A DNA stretch of 64,000 bases from UBA10649 sp963749905. GTDB taxonomy: Bacteria > Actinomycetota > Actinomycetes > S36-B12. Every line of letters starts with the position of its first letter. Position 1 is the stretch's first letter. Below are positions 24,324-32,116 of this stretch, piece after piece. The DNA lies in contig CAVVOF010000004.1 in NCBI GenBank assembly GCA_963749905.1, positions 1,014,632-1,078,631 on the forward strand, written 5' to 3'. The translations under genes were made by a program, and so were the position numbers. Under the pieces are notes generated by a model. The model ran no database searches. It was not told where the DNA came from and was given only the letters and a program-made list of their open reading frames with translations.

Positions 24324-25643
24324 GTGATCGATCCCGCCATCCTGCGCACCGACCCCGACCTGATCCGCGAGTCCCAGCGACGTCGCGGGGAGAGCGTCGA
24401 ACTGGTCGACGACCTGGTGGCGGCCGACGTCGCCAAGCGGCAGGCGCAGACGGCGTTCGACGAGCTGCGGAACCAGCAGAAGGTCCTGGGCAAGCGGATC
24501 GGCCCGCTCCAGGGTGCGCTGAAGAAGGCCGACGACGACGCGGCCCGCGCAACGGCCCAGCAGGAGCTGGACGCTCTGCTGAGCGAGGCCCAGGGGCTGT
24601 CCGACCGGGTCAAGGACGCCGAGCGGGCGGCCACGACGGCGGGCGAGGTCGTCGACGCGCTCTGGCTGCAGGTGTCGAACATCGTCAACCTCGACTCCCC
24701 CGTCGGCGGTGAGGAGGACTTCACCGTCCTCGAGACGGTCGGCACGCCGCGCGACTTCGACGCGGAGGGGTTCGCACCGCGCGACCACCTCGAGCTGGGC
24801 GAACTGCTCAACGCGATCGACATGGAGCGGGGCGCGAAGGTCTCCGGCTCGCGGTTCTTCTACCTGACCGGCCCCGGGGCGCTCCTGGAGATCGCGCTGC
24901 TCAACCTGGCAATGGCTCAGGCCACCGCCCACGGCCTCATCCCGATGATCACGCCGAGCCTGGTGCTGCCCAGTGCGATGGAGGGCACCGGCTTCCTCGG
25001 TCAGGCCGCCGAGAACGTGTACCGCGTCGAGCAGGACGACATGTACCTGGTCGGCACGTCCGAGGTGGCGTTGGCTGCCTACCACGCCGACGAGATCATC
25101 GATGCCGACCAGCTGCCGCTGCGCTATGCCGGCTGGTCGTCGTGCTACCGGCGGGAGGCGGGGTCGTACGGCAAGGACACCCGCGGCATCATCCGCGTCC
25201 ATCAGTTCGACAAGGTCGAGATGTTCGTGTTCTGCCGGCCGGAGGACGCGGAGGCGGAGCATGCGCGCCTGCTCGGCTGGGAGCGCGAGTTCGTCGATGC
25301 CCTCGAGATCCCCTACCGCGTCATCGACGTGGCGACGGGGGACCTGGGCTCGAGCGCCGCGCGCAAGTACGACATGGAGGCGTGGATCCCGACGCAGGGC
25401 ACGTACCGCGAGATCACGTCGACGTCGAACACCACCGAGTTCCAGGCACGCCGGCTGCGCATCCGCCTGCGCGACGAGAACGGCACCCGCCCGCTGGCCA
25501 CGCTCAACGGAACCCTGTGCGCCATGCCCCGCATCATCGTCGCGCTGCTCGAGAACCATCAGCAGGCCGACGGCAGCGTCGTTGTCCCGATGGCCCTGCG
25601 GCCGTTCCTTGGTGGTCGCGAGGTGTTCACGCCCGCGCCCTAG
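24324..25643 (+). CDS. serS: Serine-tRNA ligase
   Basis: 439 aa cytoplasmic enzyme that charges tRNA-Ser with serine. The N-terminal coiled-coil arm (about residues 25-105, rich in Arg, Lys, Glu and Ala) grips the long variable arm of tRNA-Ser. The class II catalytic core follows, with motif 2 (SCYRREAGSYGKDTRG) and motif 3 (ALRPFLGGREVF). Full length. The GTG start agrees with the promoter at 24312. It is followed after 12 bp by a HAD phosphatase, a pairing common in actinobacteria. Confidence 0.97.
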   Translation: MIDPAILRTDPDLIRESQRRRGESVELVDDLVAADVAKRQAQTAFDELRNQQKVLGKRIGPLQGALKKADDDAARATAQQELDALLSEAQGLSDRVKDAERAATTAGEVVDALWLQVSNIVNLDSPVGGEEDFTVLETVGTPRDFDAEGFAPRDHLELGELLNAIDMERGAKVSGSRFFYLTGPGALLEIALLNLAMAQATAHGLIPMITPSLVLPSAMEGTGFLGQAAENVYRVEQDDMYLVGTSEVALAAYHADEIIDADQLPLRYAGWSSCYRREAGSYGKDTRGIIRVHQFDKVEMFVFCRPEDAEAEHARLLGWEREFVDALEIPYRVIDVATGDLGSSAARKYDMEAWIPTQGTYREITSTSNTTEFQARRLRIRLRDENGTRPLATLNGTLCAMPRIIVALLENHQQADGSVVVPMALRPFLGGREVFTPAP

Positions 25644-25655
25644 CGTGACGGCACT

Positions 25656-26480
25656 ATGACGATGACTGACACCCGAGTTCCAGACCTGACCGACCTTCGT
25701 GGCTTCCGTCCGCAGCTGATCGCGCTCGACCTCGACGACACCCTGATCGAGCATGACGGCCCGGTGCCCGAGGCCGCCGTGGAGGCGATCGCCCGTGTGC
25801 AGGCCATGGGAATCATGGTCGTCGCCGCGACCGGTCGCTCCCGCTCCACCACCATTCCGGTGTGCCGGGCAGCCGGCATGCACGACTGGGCAGTCTGCAG
25901 CAACGGCGCCCTGCTCGTCGGCGTGCAGCCCGAGGAGATCGTGGAGTCGGTCTCCTTCGATCCGACCGACCTCCTCACCCGGGTCCGGGACCTGCTGCCC
26001 AACGCCTCCTTCGGCGTCGAGAGTGTGAGCGGGCTCTTCCGCACCAACCTGGCGTTCACGCACGCCGCCTTGACCGAAGAGATCCGTGAGGTGCCATTCG
26101 AGCACCTCACGGAGGAGCCTGCGATCCGGCTGGTGATCCGCAGCGACGAGCACGTCGACCAGGGGCTCGGCTTCCTCGCTCAGGAGCTGGGCCTGCACTC
26201 GGTCGTGTTCGGCACCGGAGACATCGCCTGGATGGACATCGGGCCGCGCGGCGTCAGCAAGGCCACGATGCTCGCCCGGCTGTGCGAGCGGGAGGGCATC
26301 GACCCCACCCGCACGTTGGCCATCGGTGACTCCATGAACGACCGGGAGATGCTCCGCTGGGCGGGGGTCGGCGTGCTGATGGGTCACGCAGGCGACGACA
26401 TGCGGCCCTTCGCCGACGTTGTGGCCGGACAGGTCCCCGGGCTGGCCGTCGCCGAGGTGCTCAACGCCATCGACGGGTAG
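25656..26480 (+). CDS. HAD superfamily (Cof-type) hydrolase
   Basis: 274 aa phosphatase, class IIB. Motif I is ALDLDDTLI, with the nucleophile Asp. Motif II is AATGRS, motif III includes the Lys in GVSKATML, and motif IV is IGDSMNDREML. The family removes phosphate from sugar phosphates, flavin precursors or similar small molecules; the substrate is unknown. It is co-transcribed with serS. Confidence 0.91.
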   Translation: MTMTDTRVPDLTDLRGFRPQLIALDLDDTLIEHDGPVPEAAVEAIARVQAMGIMVVAATGRSRSTTIPVCRAAGMHDWAVCSNGALLVGVQPEEIVESVSFDPTDLLTRVRDLLPNASFGVESVSGLFRTNLAFTHAALTEEIREVPFEHLTEEPAIRLVIRSDEHVDQGLGFLAQELGLHSVVFGTGDIAWMDIGPRGVSKATMLARLCEREGIDPTRTLAIGDSMNDREMLRWAGVGVLMGHAGDDMRPFADVVAGQVPGLAVAEVLNAIDG

Positions 26481-26488
26481 CAGCGTCG

Positions 26489-26506
26489 GTATACCTTGGG
26501 TATACT
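26489..26506 (+). promoter_or_regulatory. Palindromic operator overlapping the -10 of the toxin-antitoxin operon
   Basis: GTATACC-TTG-GGTATAC is a perfect 17-bp palindrome. Its right half contains TATACT (26501-26506), a near-consensus -10 box lying 6 nt before the antitoxin ATG. Binding of the antitoxin here would block the promoter directly. Confidence 0.78.
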
Positions 26507-26512
26507 TCTTCC

Positions 26513-26767
26513 ATGAGCGCCACGACCATCAAGGTCACCACGGAACTGCGCGACCGCATCAACGCGGCTGCTGCCGAACAGGGCCTGACCGCCGGCAGCC
26601 TCATCGAGAAGGTGCTGGAGGAGTACCTCTGGCGCCAGCAGGTCGAGCTCGCGATCCGGCAGATGCAGAGCATGACGCCGGAGGAGAGAGCCGAATACAT
26701 GGCCGCGTTCGAGGAGTGGGACGTCACGCTCAGTGACGGTCTCGAGGACGATCCGTGGGCGGAGTAG
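26513..26767 (+). CDS. Antitoxin of a MazEF-type pair (ribbon-helix-helix)
   Basis: 84 aa. The first 45 residues fit a ribbon-helix-helix DNA-binding fold (TTIKVTTELRDRINAAAAEQ, then GSLIEKVLEEYLW). The acidic C-terminus (SDGLEDDPWAE) would wrap and block the toxin. The gene ends inside the toxin gene (13-bp overlap), the normal layout. Expected to repress its own promoter through the palindrome just upstream, assisted by the toxin. Confidence 0.83.
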   Translation: MSATTIKVTTELRDRINAAAAEQGLTAGSLIEKVLEEYLWRQQVELAIRQMQSMTPEERAEYMAAFEEWDVTLSDGLEDDPWAE

Positions 26768-27105
26768 CCCTTTGGCCGGGTCGGATCGTGTGGCTCGATG
26801 ATCCCCAGACCATCGGGCGAGAGCAGTCCGGGCGCCGGCCATGGCTGGTCGTCTCCTCGATCGACTTCCTCAAGCGGACGGACGACCTTGTCACGGTCGT
26901 GCCCTGCAGCAGCCGCGATCGTGGATGGGCGCACCACGTCGAACTCTCAGGAGCGACGGGCCTGCGAACCCCTACCTTCGCCATCACCGAGCAGATCCGC
27001 ACCGTGAGCCGGCAGCGCATCGTCGGCGCTGCCGGCACCGCGGGCGCAGACAGTCTCGCTCGAACGATCCGGTGGGCGACGACCTGGCTTCACCCCGCTG
27101 CCTGA
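26755..27105 (+). CDS. MazF-type endoribonuclease toxin
   Basis: 116 aa of the PemK/MazF family, which cuts mRNA at short sequences. Family features are the opening PGRIVWLDDP, the strand GRRPWLVVSS, VVPCSSRD and ITEQIRTVSRQRI. The GTG start lies inside the antitoxin gene. The target sequence cannot be predicted. The pair sits exactly at the border between the serS/HAD core genes and the polysaccharide island. Confidence 0.87.
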   Translation: MGGVALWPGRIVWLDDPQTIGREQSGRRPWLVVSSIDFLKRTDDLVTVVPCSSRDRGWAHHVELSGATGLRTPTFAITEQIRTVSRQRIVGAAGTAGADSLARTIRWATTWLHPAA

Positions 27106-27132
27106 TCAGTCGGCCTGTCGGGGCCGACATGC

Positions 27133-27161
27133 TTGGGCCTGGCCGCGCGGCTCTCTATGCT
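27133..27161 (+). promoter_or_regulatory. Promoter for the polysaccharide-island first gene
   Basis: TTGGGC (27133-27138) and TATGCT (27156-27161) are separated by 17 bp, a normal sigma-70-type promoter. A leader of about 35 nt with GGGGAG as ribosome site leads to the ATG at 27202. Confidence 0.5.
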
Positions 27162-27201
27162 CACATGAGATCCCAGTGGTGCACGGCGAGCGGGGAGACG
27201 G

Positions 27202-28664
27202 ATGATCGACAAGCACGACGCCGTGCTCCGGTACCAGTCGTCCGTGGGCGGGTCCCTCGCGCAGGTCGACGGCGCGGCGCCCACGCGGCTGCTCATGCCC
27301 TACCGGCGCCGCCTCACCGTCACTGACGCGCTGCTCATCACCGCGTCGATGCTCTTCGGTCTCCTCATCAGTTCTCGTGCGAGCGCATGGGCCATCGACC
27401 CCACCCTCGCCATCTACGGCATGCCGGTGATCATCGGCCTGATGTGGTGGCTGCTCCTGGCCCTCCGCGGCTCGTACGACCAGCGTGTCATCGGCCTCGG
27501 AACGGAGGAGATCCGTCGGATCGTCTCCGCCACCCTCCTCACGTTCGCGATCGTCGCCGGGACCACCTACCTGATCCGCGCAGACATCTCCCGCGCCTAC
27601 GCCATCGTCTCCCTGCCACTCGGTCTCGCTGCTGCTCGTCGGAGGGCGCTTCGCGTGGCGAGGCTGGCTCTATCGGCAGCGTGCCCAGGGCAGGCTCCTG
27701 CATCGAACGGTCGTCATCGGTGCCGGCCCGAGCGCGGACGAACTGGCGGAGCGGCTCGAGCACGATGCCTACGCGGGCTACCGCGTGGTCAGCCGGTATG
27801 GCGTGCCCCGGCGACTGGATCGAGGGTTGGCTTGCCGGCCTCGATCGGGTGCTGGCCCATGAGCAGGTGCGACGCCATCGCCTTGGCACCGTCCGAGGCA
27901 CTGACGTCCGACGCCATCCACCAGCTCGCCTGGCGCCTGGAGGGCCGCCACTACGACCTGCTGATCGCGCCCGCTGTTCTGGACATTGCCGGCCCGCGAC
28001 TGACCGTGCGACCCGCCGCCGGCCTGCCGCTGCTGCACCTGGACGAGGCCGTGCTGTCCCGACCGAAGGCGTTTGTGAAGCGTACGTTCGACCTCGCAGG
28101 AGGGCTCGTCGCTGTCGCTGCTCCTGCTTCCCGTGTTCGTCGTGGTCGCGCTGGCCGTTCGCCTCTCGTCCAAGGGTCCGGTGATCTTCCGGCAGACTCG
28201 CATCGGCGCTCATGGCCGACCCTTCACCATGCTCAAGTTCCGCACCATGGTCGTGGGCGCGGATGCGCATGCGTGAGGAGCTCCGTGCGGCCAACGGTGA
28301 CGCCGGCGCCACGTTCAAGATGAAGCACGATCCACGCGTCACGGCCGTCGGACGGTTCCTGCGGCGCTGGTCGCTGGACGAGCTGCCGCAACTGTGGAAC
28401 GTCGTGGGCGGCTCGATGAGCCTCGTGGGTCCGCGTCCGCACCCGGTAGACGACGTGGACAGGTACGAGCTCGAGGCCTACCGCCGACTGGCCCTCAAGC
28501 CCGGGCTCACCGGCCTCTGGCAGGTGGAGGGGCGAGCCGATCTCTCGTGGCAGGAGGCCCTGCAGTTCGACCTCTACTACGTGGAGACGTGGACGCTGTC
28601 GGGTGACCTGGTGCTGCTGGCTAGAACCGTGCGGGCGGTGCTGCAGGGCCGAGGGGCGTCGTAG
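27202..28664 (+). pseudogene. Undecaprenyl-phosphate sugar-1-phosphate transferase (WcaJ/PssY type), frameshifted
   Basis: Initiating enzyme that puts the first sugar phosphate on the lipid carrier. Summed length is about 487 codons, full length for the family. Visible parts are four or five N-terminal helices, a CoA-binding-like middle (VVIGAGPSADELAERL, in another frame) and the catalytic domain with KRTFDLAGG, KFRTMV, RRWSLDELPQLWNV and SLVGPRPHP. The reading frame changes at least four times (near 27640, 27800, 28120 and 28265), yet homology resumes each time. That favours sequence error over decay. It heads the polysaccharide island. Confidence 0.86.
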
Positions 28665-28669
28665 TGCCG

Positions 28670-28732
28670 ATGCGTGTTTGGAGCCTCCACCCCTGCAGGG
28701 GCAGGTCGCATCTACGGACTGCTGGCCATCAG
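28670..28732 (+). pseudogene. Possible remnant of a pyrimidine-dimer DNA glycosylase N-terminus
   Basis: An ATG just after the sugar transferase stop encodes MRVWSLHP, the characteristic opening of the T4 endonuclease V-like family (MRxWSLHPxYLD). After this the frame loses similarity, though LQGQVA followed by CW in the next frame could be a decayed continuation. Eight residues are too few for certainty. Confidence 0.25.
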
Positions 28733-28828
28733 CTCCAACAGGTCGACGATTCCGAACGAATCCCCATTCGCGCGATGTGTCGGCTGGAGCTAGTCCAGGC
28801 AACTAGATTCACAACTGAGAGGGGATCC

Positions 28829-29103
28829 ATGCCGCAGACACAAATCCGGTCCACGCTGGAGAGAATCGGAGCCAATCGACTCCAGCTCGCACCGTCCCTT
28901 TTGCTGCACAGACCCGGGATCGCGACGTTACCGTGTACCAGGGATCCCGTCACGGGCGTCATCTTCATCGACGACTTCTACGTCGGCGAGTCCGAGTATG
29001 CGTCAGGGGCGTACCGCAGCGACGCAGGCCCGCCGGACTACGAGGACTTCGCAGACACCGAGCGCCGAGTCTCGGACTTCCGGAGCCTCTATTACGGTCC
29101 CTT
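28829..29103 (+). pseudogene. Truncated gene, N-terminal part of a probable class I methyltransferase
   Basis: The ATG at 28829 has a GAGAGGGG ribosome site and a TAGATT box upstream. About 90 residues read as an organised domain start (RDPVTGVIFIDDFYVGESEY, then PDYEDFADTERRVSDF), which resembles the N-terminus of SAM-dependent methyltransferases from surface-glycan loci. After about 29103 the frame continues to 29221 but no longer looks like protein. The SAM-binding core is absent, so the gene is cut off. The family assignment is tentative. Confidence 0.45.
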
Positions 29104-29221
29104 TCGAGAGCCCGCAACTGACGCACGCTTACAGCAACGCCCTAGCCGCCATGGACAGCACGGATACGTCTCGTGGCAGTTGCCCGATAGGGCAGTTGGG
29201 GCGCTCCTGCTTGGAGCCTGA

Positions 29222-29582
29222 GAGGCGGGCGCAGCGGGGCACTGCGACGCTGAAGAGAAGGTGGTGGCTCCAAGCGATCCTGGCGACGTAGCGGGGCTCA
29301 TCGGGCAACCACGTCTGTCGACGACGCGGGCAACTTCCCACCCTTGCCCAACCGTCGGCGGGCGTTGGGGAGCGGGCTCAACTCCCGTGTCCTCGCCAAG
29401 GTCTACCGGACCCGGCTGGACTAGTTTGGCGGCCCCCCACCGGCCAAAGGATCCGCGCCAGCTAGGAAGGCGGGGGTCTGCATGGCGGGGACGGTTGAAG
29501 GACCGACACCTACAATCACAACCGTAGTCCGCACTCGGATGACGGCCTCGTCCCGACATGGATGAACCACGCTACCTCTTAG
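29222..29582. other. Non-coding stretch without recognised content
   Basis: About 360 bp (or 480 bp counting from the end of the truncated gene) in which no frame on either strand looks like a protein and no clear RNA, repeat or mobile-element end is visible. It is probably debris from the rearrangements that affect this part of the polysaccharide island. Confidence 0.5.
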
Positions 29583-30560
29583 TCACCCCAGGCGGAACGG
29601 CTTGGAGACCACTCGTTGGACCCCATCGAGCAAGGCGAGTGGCCCGCGACGCGCGACATGCATCCGCACTGCGGACGTACACCGATCGAACACTGGATCA
29701 GAGGACTCCTCAGTGCCACGGTGGGAGAGGTACAGCGCATGCCCCCACTGCTGGAATGACACGGCGCAGACCCACGCCCACAGCAAGTCCCTCGAGGTGG
29801 CGTTGACCGCGGGCGAGTAGGCGCGAAGGAAAGACACCTCCGCCCAACCGGCTGCTGGAATCTGTATGCGTGCGGGCCAACGACGGGCGTACCAGGGCAA
29901 CGCAGCCCACTCACCGGGCGGGAAGCGCTGCGTTCCACGAACATCAAGTTGAGCCGCGAAGAAGTCGAGGCCGTCGAATCGACGGAGCACTTCATGCAGC
30001 TTGTCTTCACCAGCGTAGGCATCCATGATTCCCGGCTCCATCTGGACGACGGCACAGTGCGCCCACATCTGAAGCGGCAGCGAATCCAGCAGGCGAAGGT
30101 CGGTACCTTGCGTGTCGAGCTTGATCCAGTCGACACTCTGGATTCCGTTGTCCTGCAGCATCTTGGCCAGACTCACGGCAGGTACCTTGCGCTGCTCGAC
30201 GACACGGAAGCGCTCAGCGAACATCCACGGCCCTAGCGCGTCGGGGAGTGGCGGAAGAGAACTCGAACAGTGCGGGTCCAGGGTGAGGTAGAAGTCCACC
30301 TCCTGCGTGCCCTCGGGGACGACGCACGCAGTGATGGCGATCCTCCGTAGCCAGCCCGAGCCGTCGACCGCCCCGAAGTCCCGTGCGTCAGCATCGGCCG
30401 CCACAAGGACGCTTACACGCCTTAGCGCATCCCAACGAGGATCTCTCCCCGAGGCCCCAAGATCGACAATGACCGGCGGCTGTTCTGCAAACGCAGGATG
30501 CCGGAGAACCTCAGTCGTCTGTCGGCGAACGCTGATCCGCGAGCGCGATGAAGCCGCCAA
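29583..30560 (-). CDS. FkbM family methyltransferase
   Basis: About 325 aa SAM-dependent methyltransferase of the kind that methylates sugar hydroxyls in surface glycans. The SAM loop is VIVDLGASGRDPRW, and the FkbM signature appears as VDWIKLDTQGTDLRLLDSL. The start is unclear: no ATG or GTG fits the domain start, and a TTG at 30560 is the nearest candidate. It overlaps the upstream methyltransferase by about 50 bp. A small indel near the start is possible. Confidence 0.75.
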   Translation of the reverse strand: MAASSRSRISVRRQTTEVLRHPAFAEQPPVIVDLGASGRDPRWDALRRVSVLVAADADARDFGAVDGSGWLRRIAITACVVPEGTQEVDFYLTLDPHCSSSLPPLPDALGPWMFAERFRVVEQRKVPAVSLAKMLQDNGIQSVDWIKLDTQGTDLRLLDSLPLQMWAHCAVVQMEPGIMDAYAGEDKLHEVLRRFDGLDFFAAQLDVRGTQRFPPGEWAALPWYARRWPARIQIPAAGWAEVSFLRAYSPAVNATSRDLLWAWVCAVSFQQWGHALYLSHRGTEESSDPVFDRCTSAVRMHVARRGPLALLDGVQRVVSKPFRLG

Positions 30561-31215
30561 AGTACCCTCCTCGTCGCTCAAGCGCCGGAAAGCCACCGTT
30601 GACGTAGCTTGCCAGCACTGTGTAACCCGATTGCCGGAACAGGTCCTCGACGTCGGATACCCGAATGACGTGACACGGGTAGGAGGCTGCGTAGATCTCC
30701 TTGGGGACATGCTGGACCAGAAGCGACCTGTTGTCTTGGCTTAGGTACGTGCGATCCACACACACGACAGGGACCCTCCTGTCGAGTACCTGCCGGAGCG
30801 GGTCGAGATAGGGCTCCACGTACTGCAGCACGCCGCTCAGCACCGCAACGGTTGACTGTCCATCGGCCAGCACTGCGTCGAGGTCCGCGCAGAAGGACAG
30901 AGTGCCATCCGCCAGGCACTCACGACCCGCTTCCACGAACGATGGCTGCTCGATGACAGTCCAACGGGACACACCCAGCACGCGGCACTGCTCACGGTGC
31001 TGGAAGTAGAGAGAGCCCAGTGACCCGCCGAAGTCGAGAACCGTCACCGGTCCGGGCGCTGCGCGCCACGCCAGGCCCAGGGCCGAAAGCACCGGCCACT
31101 GGACCTCGCCGGCCCCGCCCCAACGGTACGAGTTCAATCGCCCCTGGGGTCCTCCCGTGCGATTCCACGACTGGAAGGACCTTCTCAGCCAAGTCGAATC
31201 CAGACTTCTTGGAGT
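30511..31215 (-). pseudogene. TIGR04325/LIC12133-type putative methyltransferase, 5'-truncated
   Basis: The C-terminal two-thirds of a small-molecule or sugar methyltransferase common in polysaccharide loci. VLDFGGSLGSLYFQHR is the family SAM motif, and the protein ends after ALERRGGYFGGFIAL. Toward the 5' side, homology (VLPVVES joined to WNRTGG) continues across a frameshift near 31170 and then stops at about 31215. There it meets the 5'-truncated end of an oppositely oriented gene. Both genes lack their N-termini, so this is a rearrangement junction. Confidence 0.7.
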
Positions 31216-31969
31216 TCCACCTGTCGTACCGCGACATGGAAGTCGACCTCGACGAGGTAGTTCCCGGGGTCGTCGACTTCGACCTCGCCGTGCATAGCCC
31301 AGATCTGTTTGCTGATCGATCAACACTCCTCGACCTCGCTACCGATAGCGATGCCAGCCGCAACCGCTCCATCGTCGAAGTGCAGCGGGTTATCGACCTG
31401 ACACGTGCGATGGCACCCCGGTTCCGTCGTGCCCGCACGCCGTTCGTAATCGTCAGCATGGGCGGCTCGTCGATGGACGAGCCACTGCCGCTGGTTCAGC
31501 GCTCTCGCCTCTACCAGCGGGTCATGGACGCCGTGGCCCTTCTCGATACCACCGGCGTCCGCCTGCTGGCCCAAACTCTTCCACCATATCCGTGGTACCT
31601 CGGCGGCAACAGCGCCACTGCAACCTCTTCGTTGACCCCTTCGAGACTGCCCGGTTCTCCCGTGAGAGCGGAATTCGACTCTGTCTGGACACCGCCCACA
31701 CGAAACTGGCGTGCAACCATGGCCGCATCGCCTTTAGCGAGGCGATCGAGGTGCTCGCCCCGCAGTCGGATCACCTTCACCTAGTCGACGCATCAGGGCT
31801 CGACGGCGAGGGACTGCAAGTCGGCGAAGGAGAGATCGACTGGCCTGTCCTCATGGAGCAGCTCGACCGCCTTGCGCCAACTGCGAGCTTCATCCCCGAG
31901 ATCTGGCAAGGGCACATAGGCGGCGGCCAGGGATTCTGGACTGCTTCTTGTCTCGACTCGAACGAGTAG
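31200..31969 (+). pseudogene. Sugar phosphate isomerase/epimerase TIM-barrel domain (NeuB-associated type), truncated and frameshifted
   Basis: The reading begins abruptly at FLEFHLSYRDMEVDLDEV. It continues through FDLAVHSPDLF and the barrel strands (LLAQTLPPYPWYLGG), then shifts frame at about 31611 to give HCNLFVDPFETARFS, RLCLDTAHTKLACNH and EIDWPVLMEQLDRL. A further shift near 31945 spoils the end. This domain is usually found as the C-terminal part of sialic-acid-synthase-family fusion proteins. Here its N-terminal partner is missing. A whole NeuB-type gene lies 31 kb away at 62.4 kb. Confidence 0.7.
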
Positions 31970-32116
31970 GTTCCGCCACCTAGGCCGGGACGTCCGACAA
32001 TCCTTCGGACCGATCGCTGATCGGGCTGTCACCACGAGCGTCAGATCCGTCTCCGCAAAAGGGGTTACGGTTGCCTCTGACCGCAAGGAGGCATGAACCC
32101 TTCTCAAGGAGGTGGA

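Noticed and set aside
23691..26387. A very long minus-strand open frame of almost 900 codons
   Set aside because: Only its last 185 codons (SET domain) look like protein. The rest is the reverse complement of serS and the HAD gene, with the low-complexity composition of a GC-rich shadow frame.
28670..28732. Intact pyrimidine-dimer DNA glycosylase gene
   Set aside because: Only the opening MRVWSLHP fits; the remaining 130 or so residues of the family are absent, so it is listed only as a doubtful remnant.
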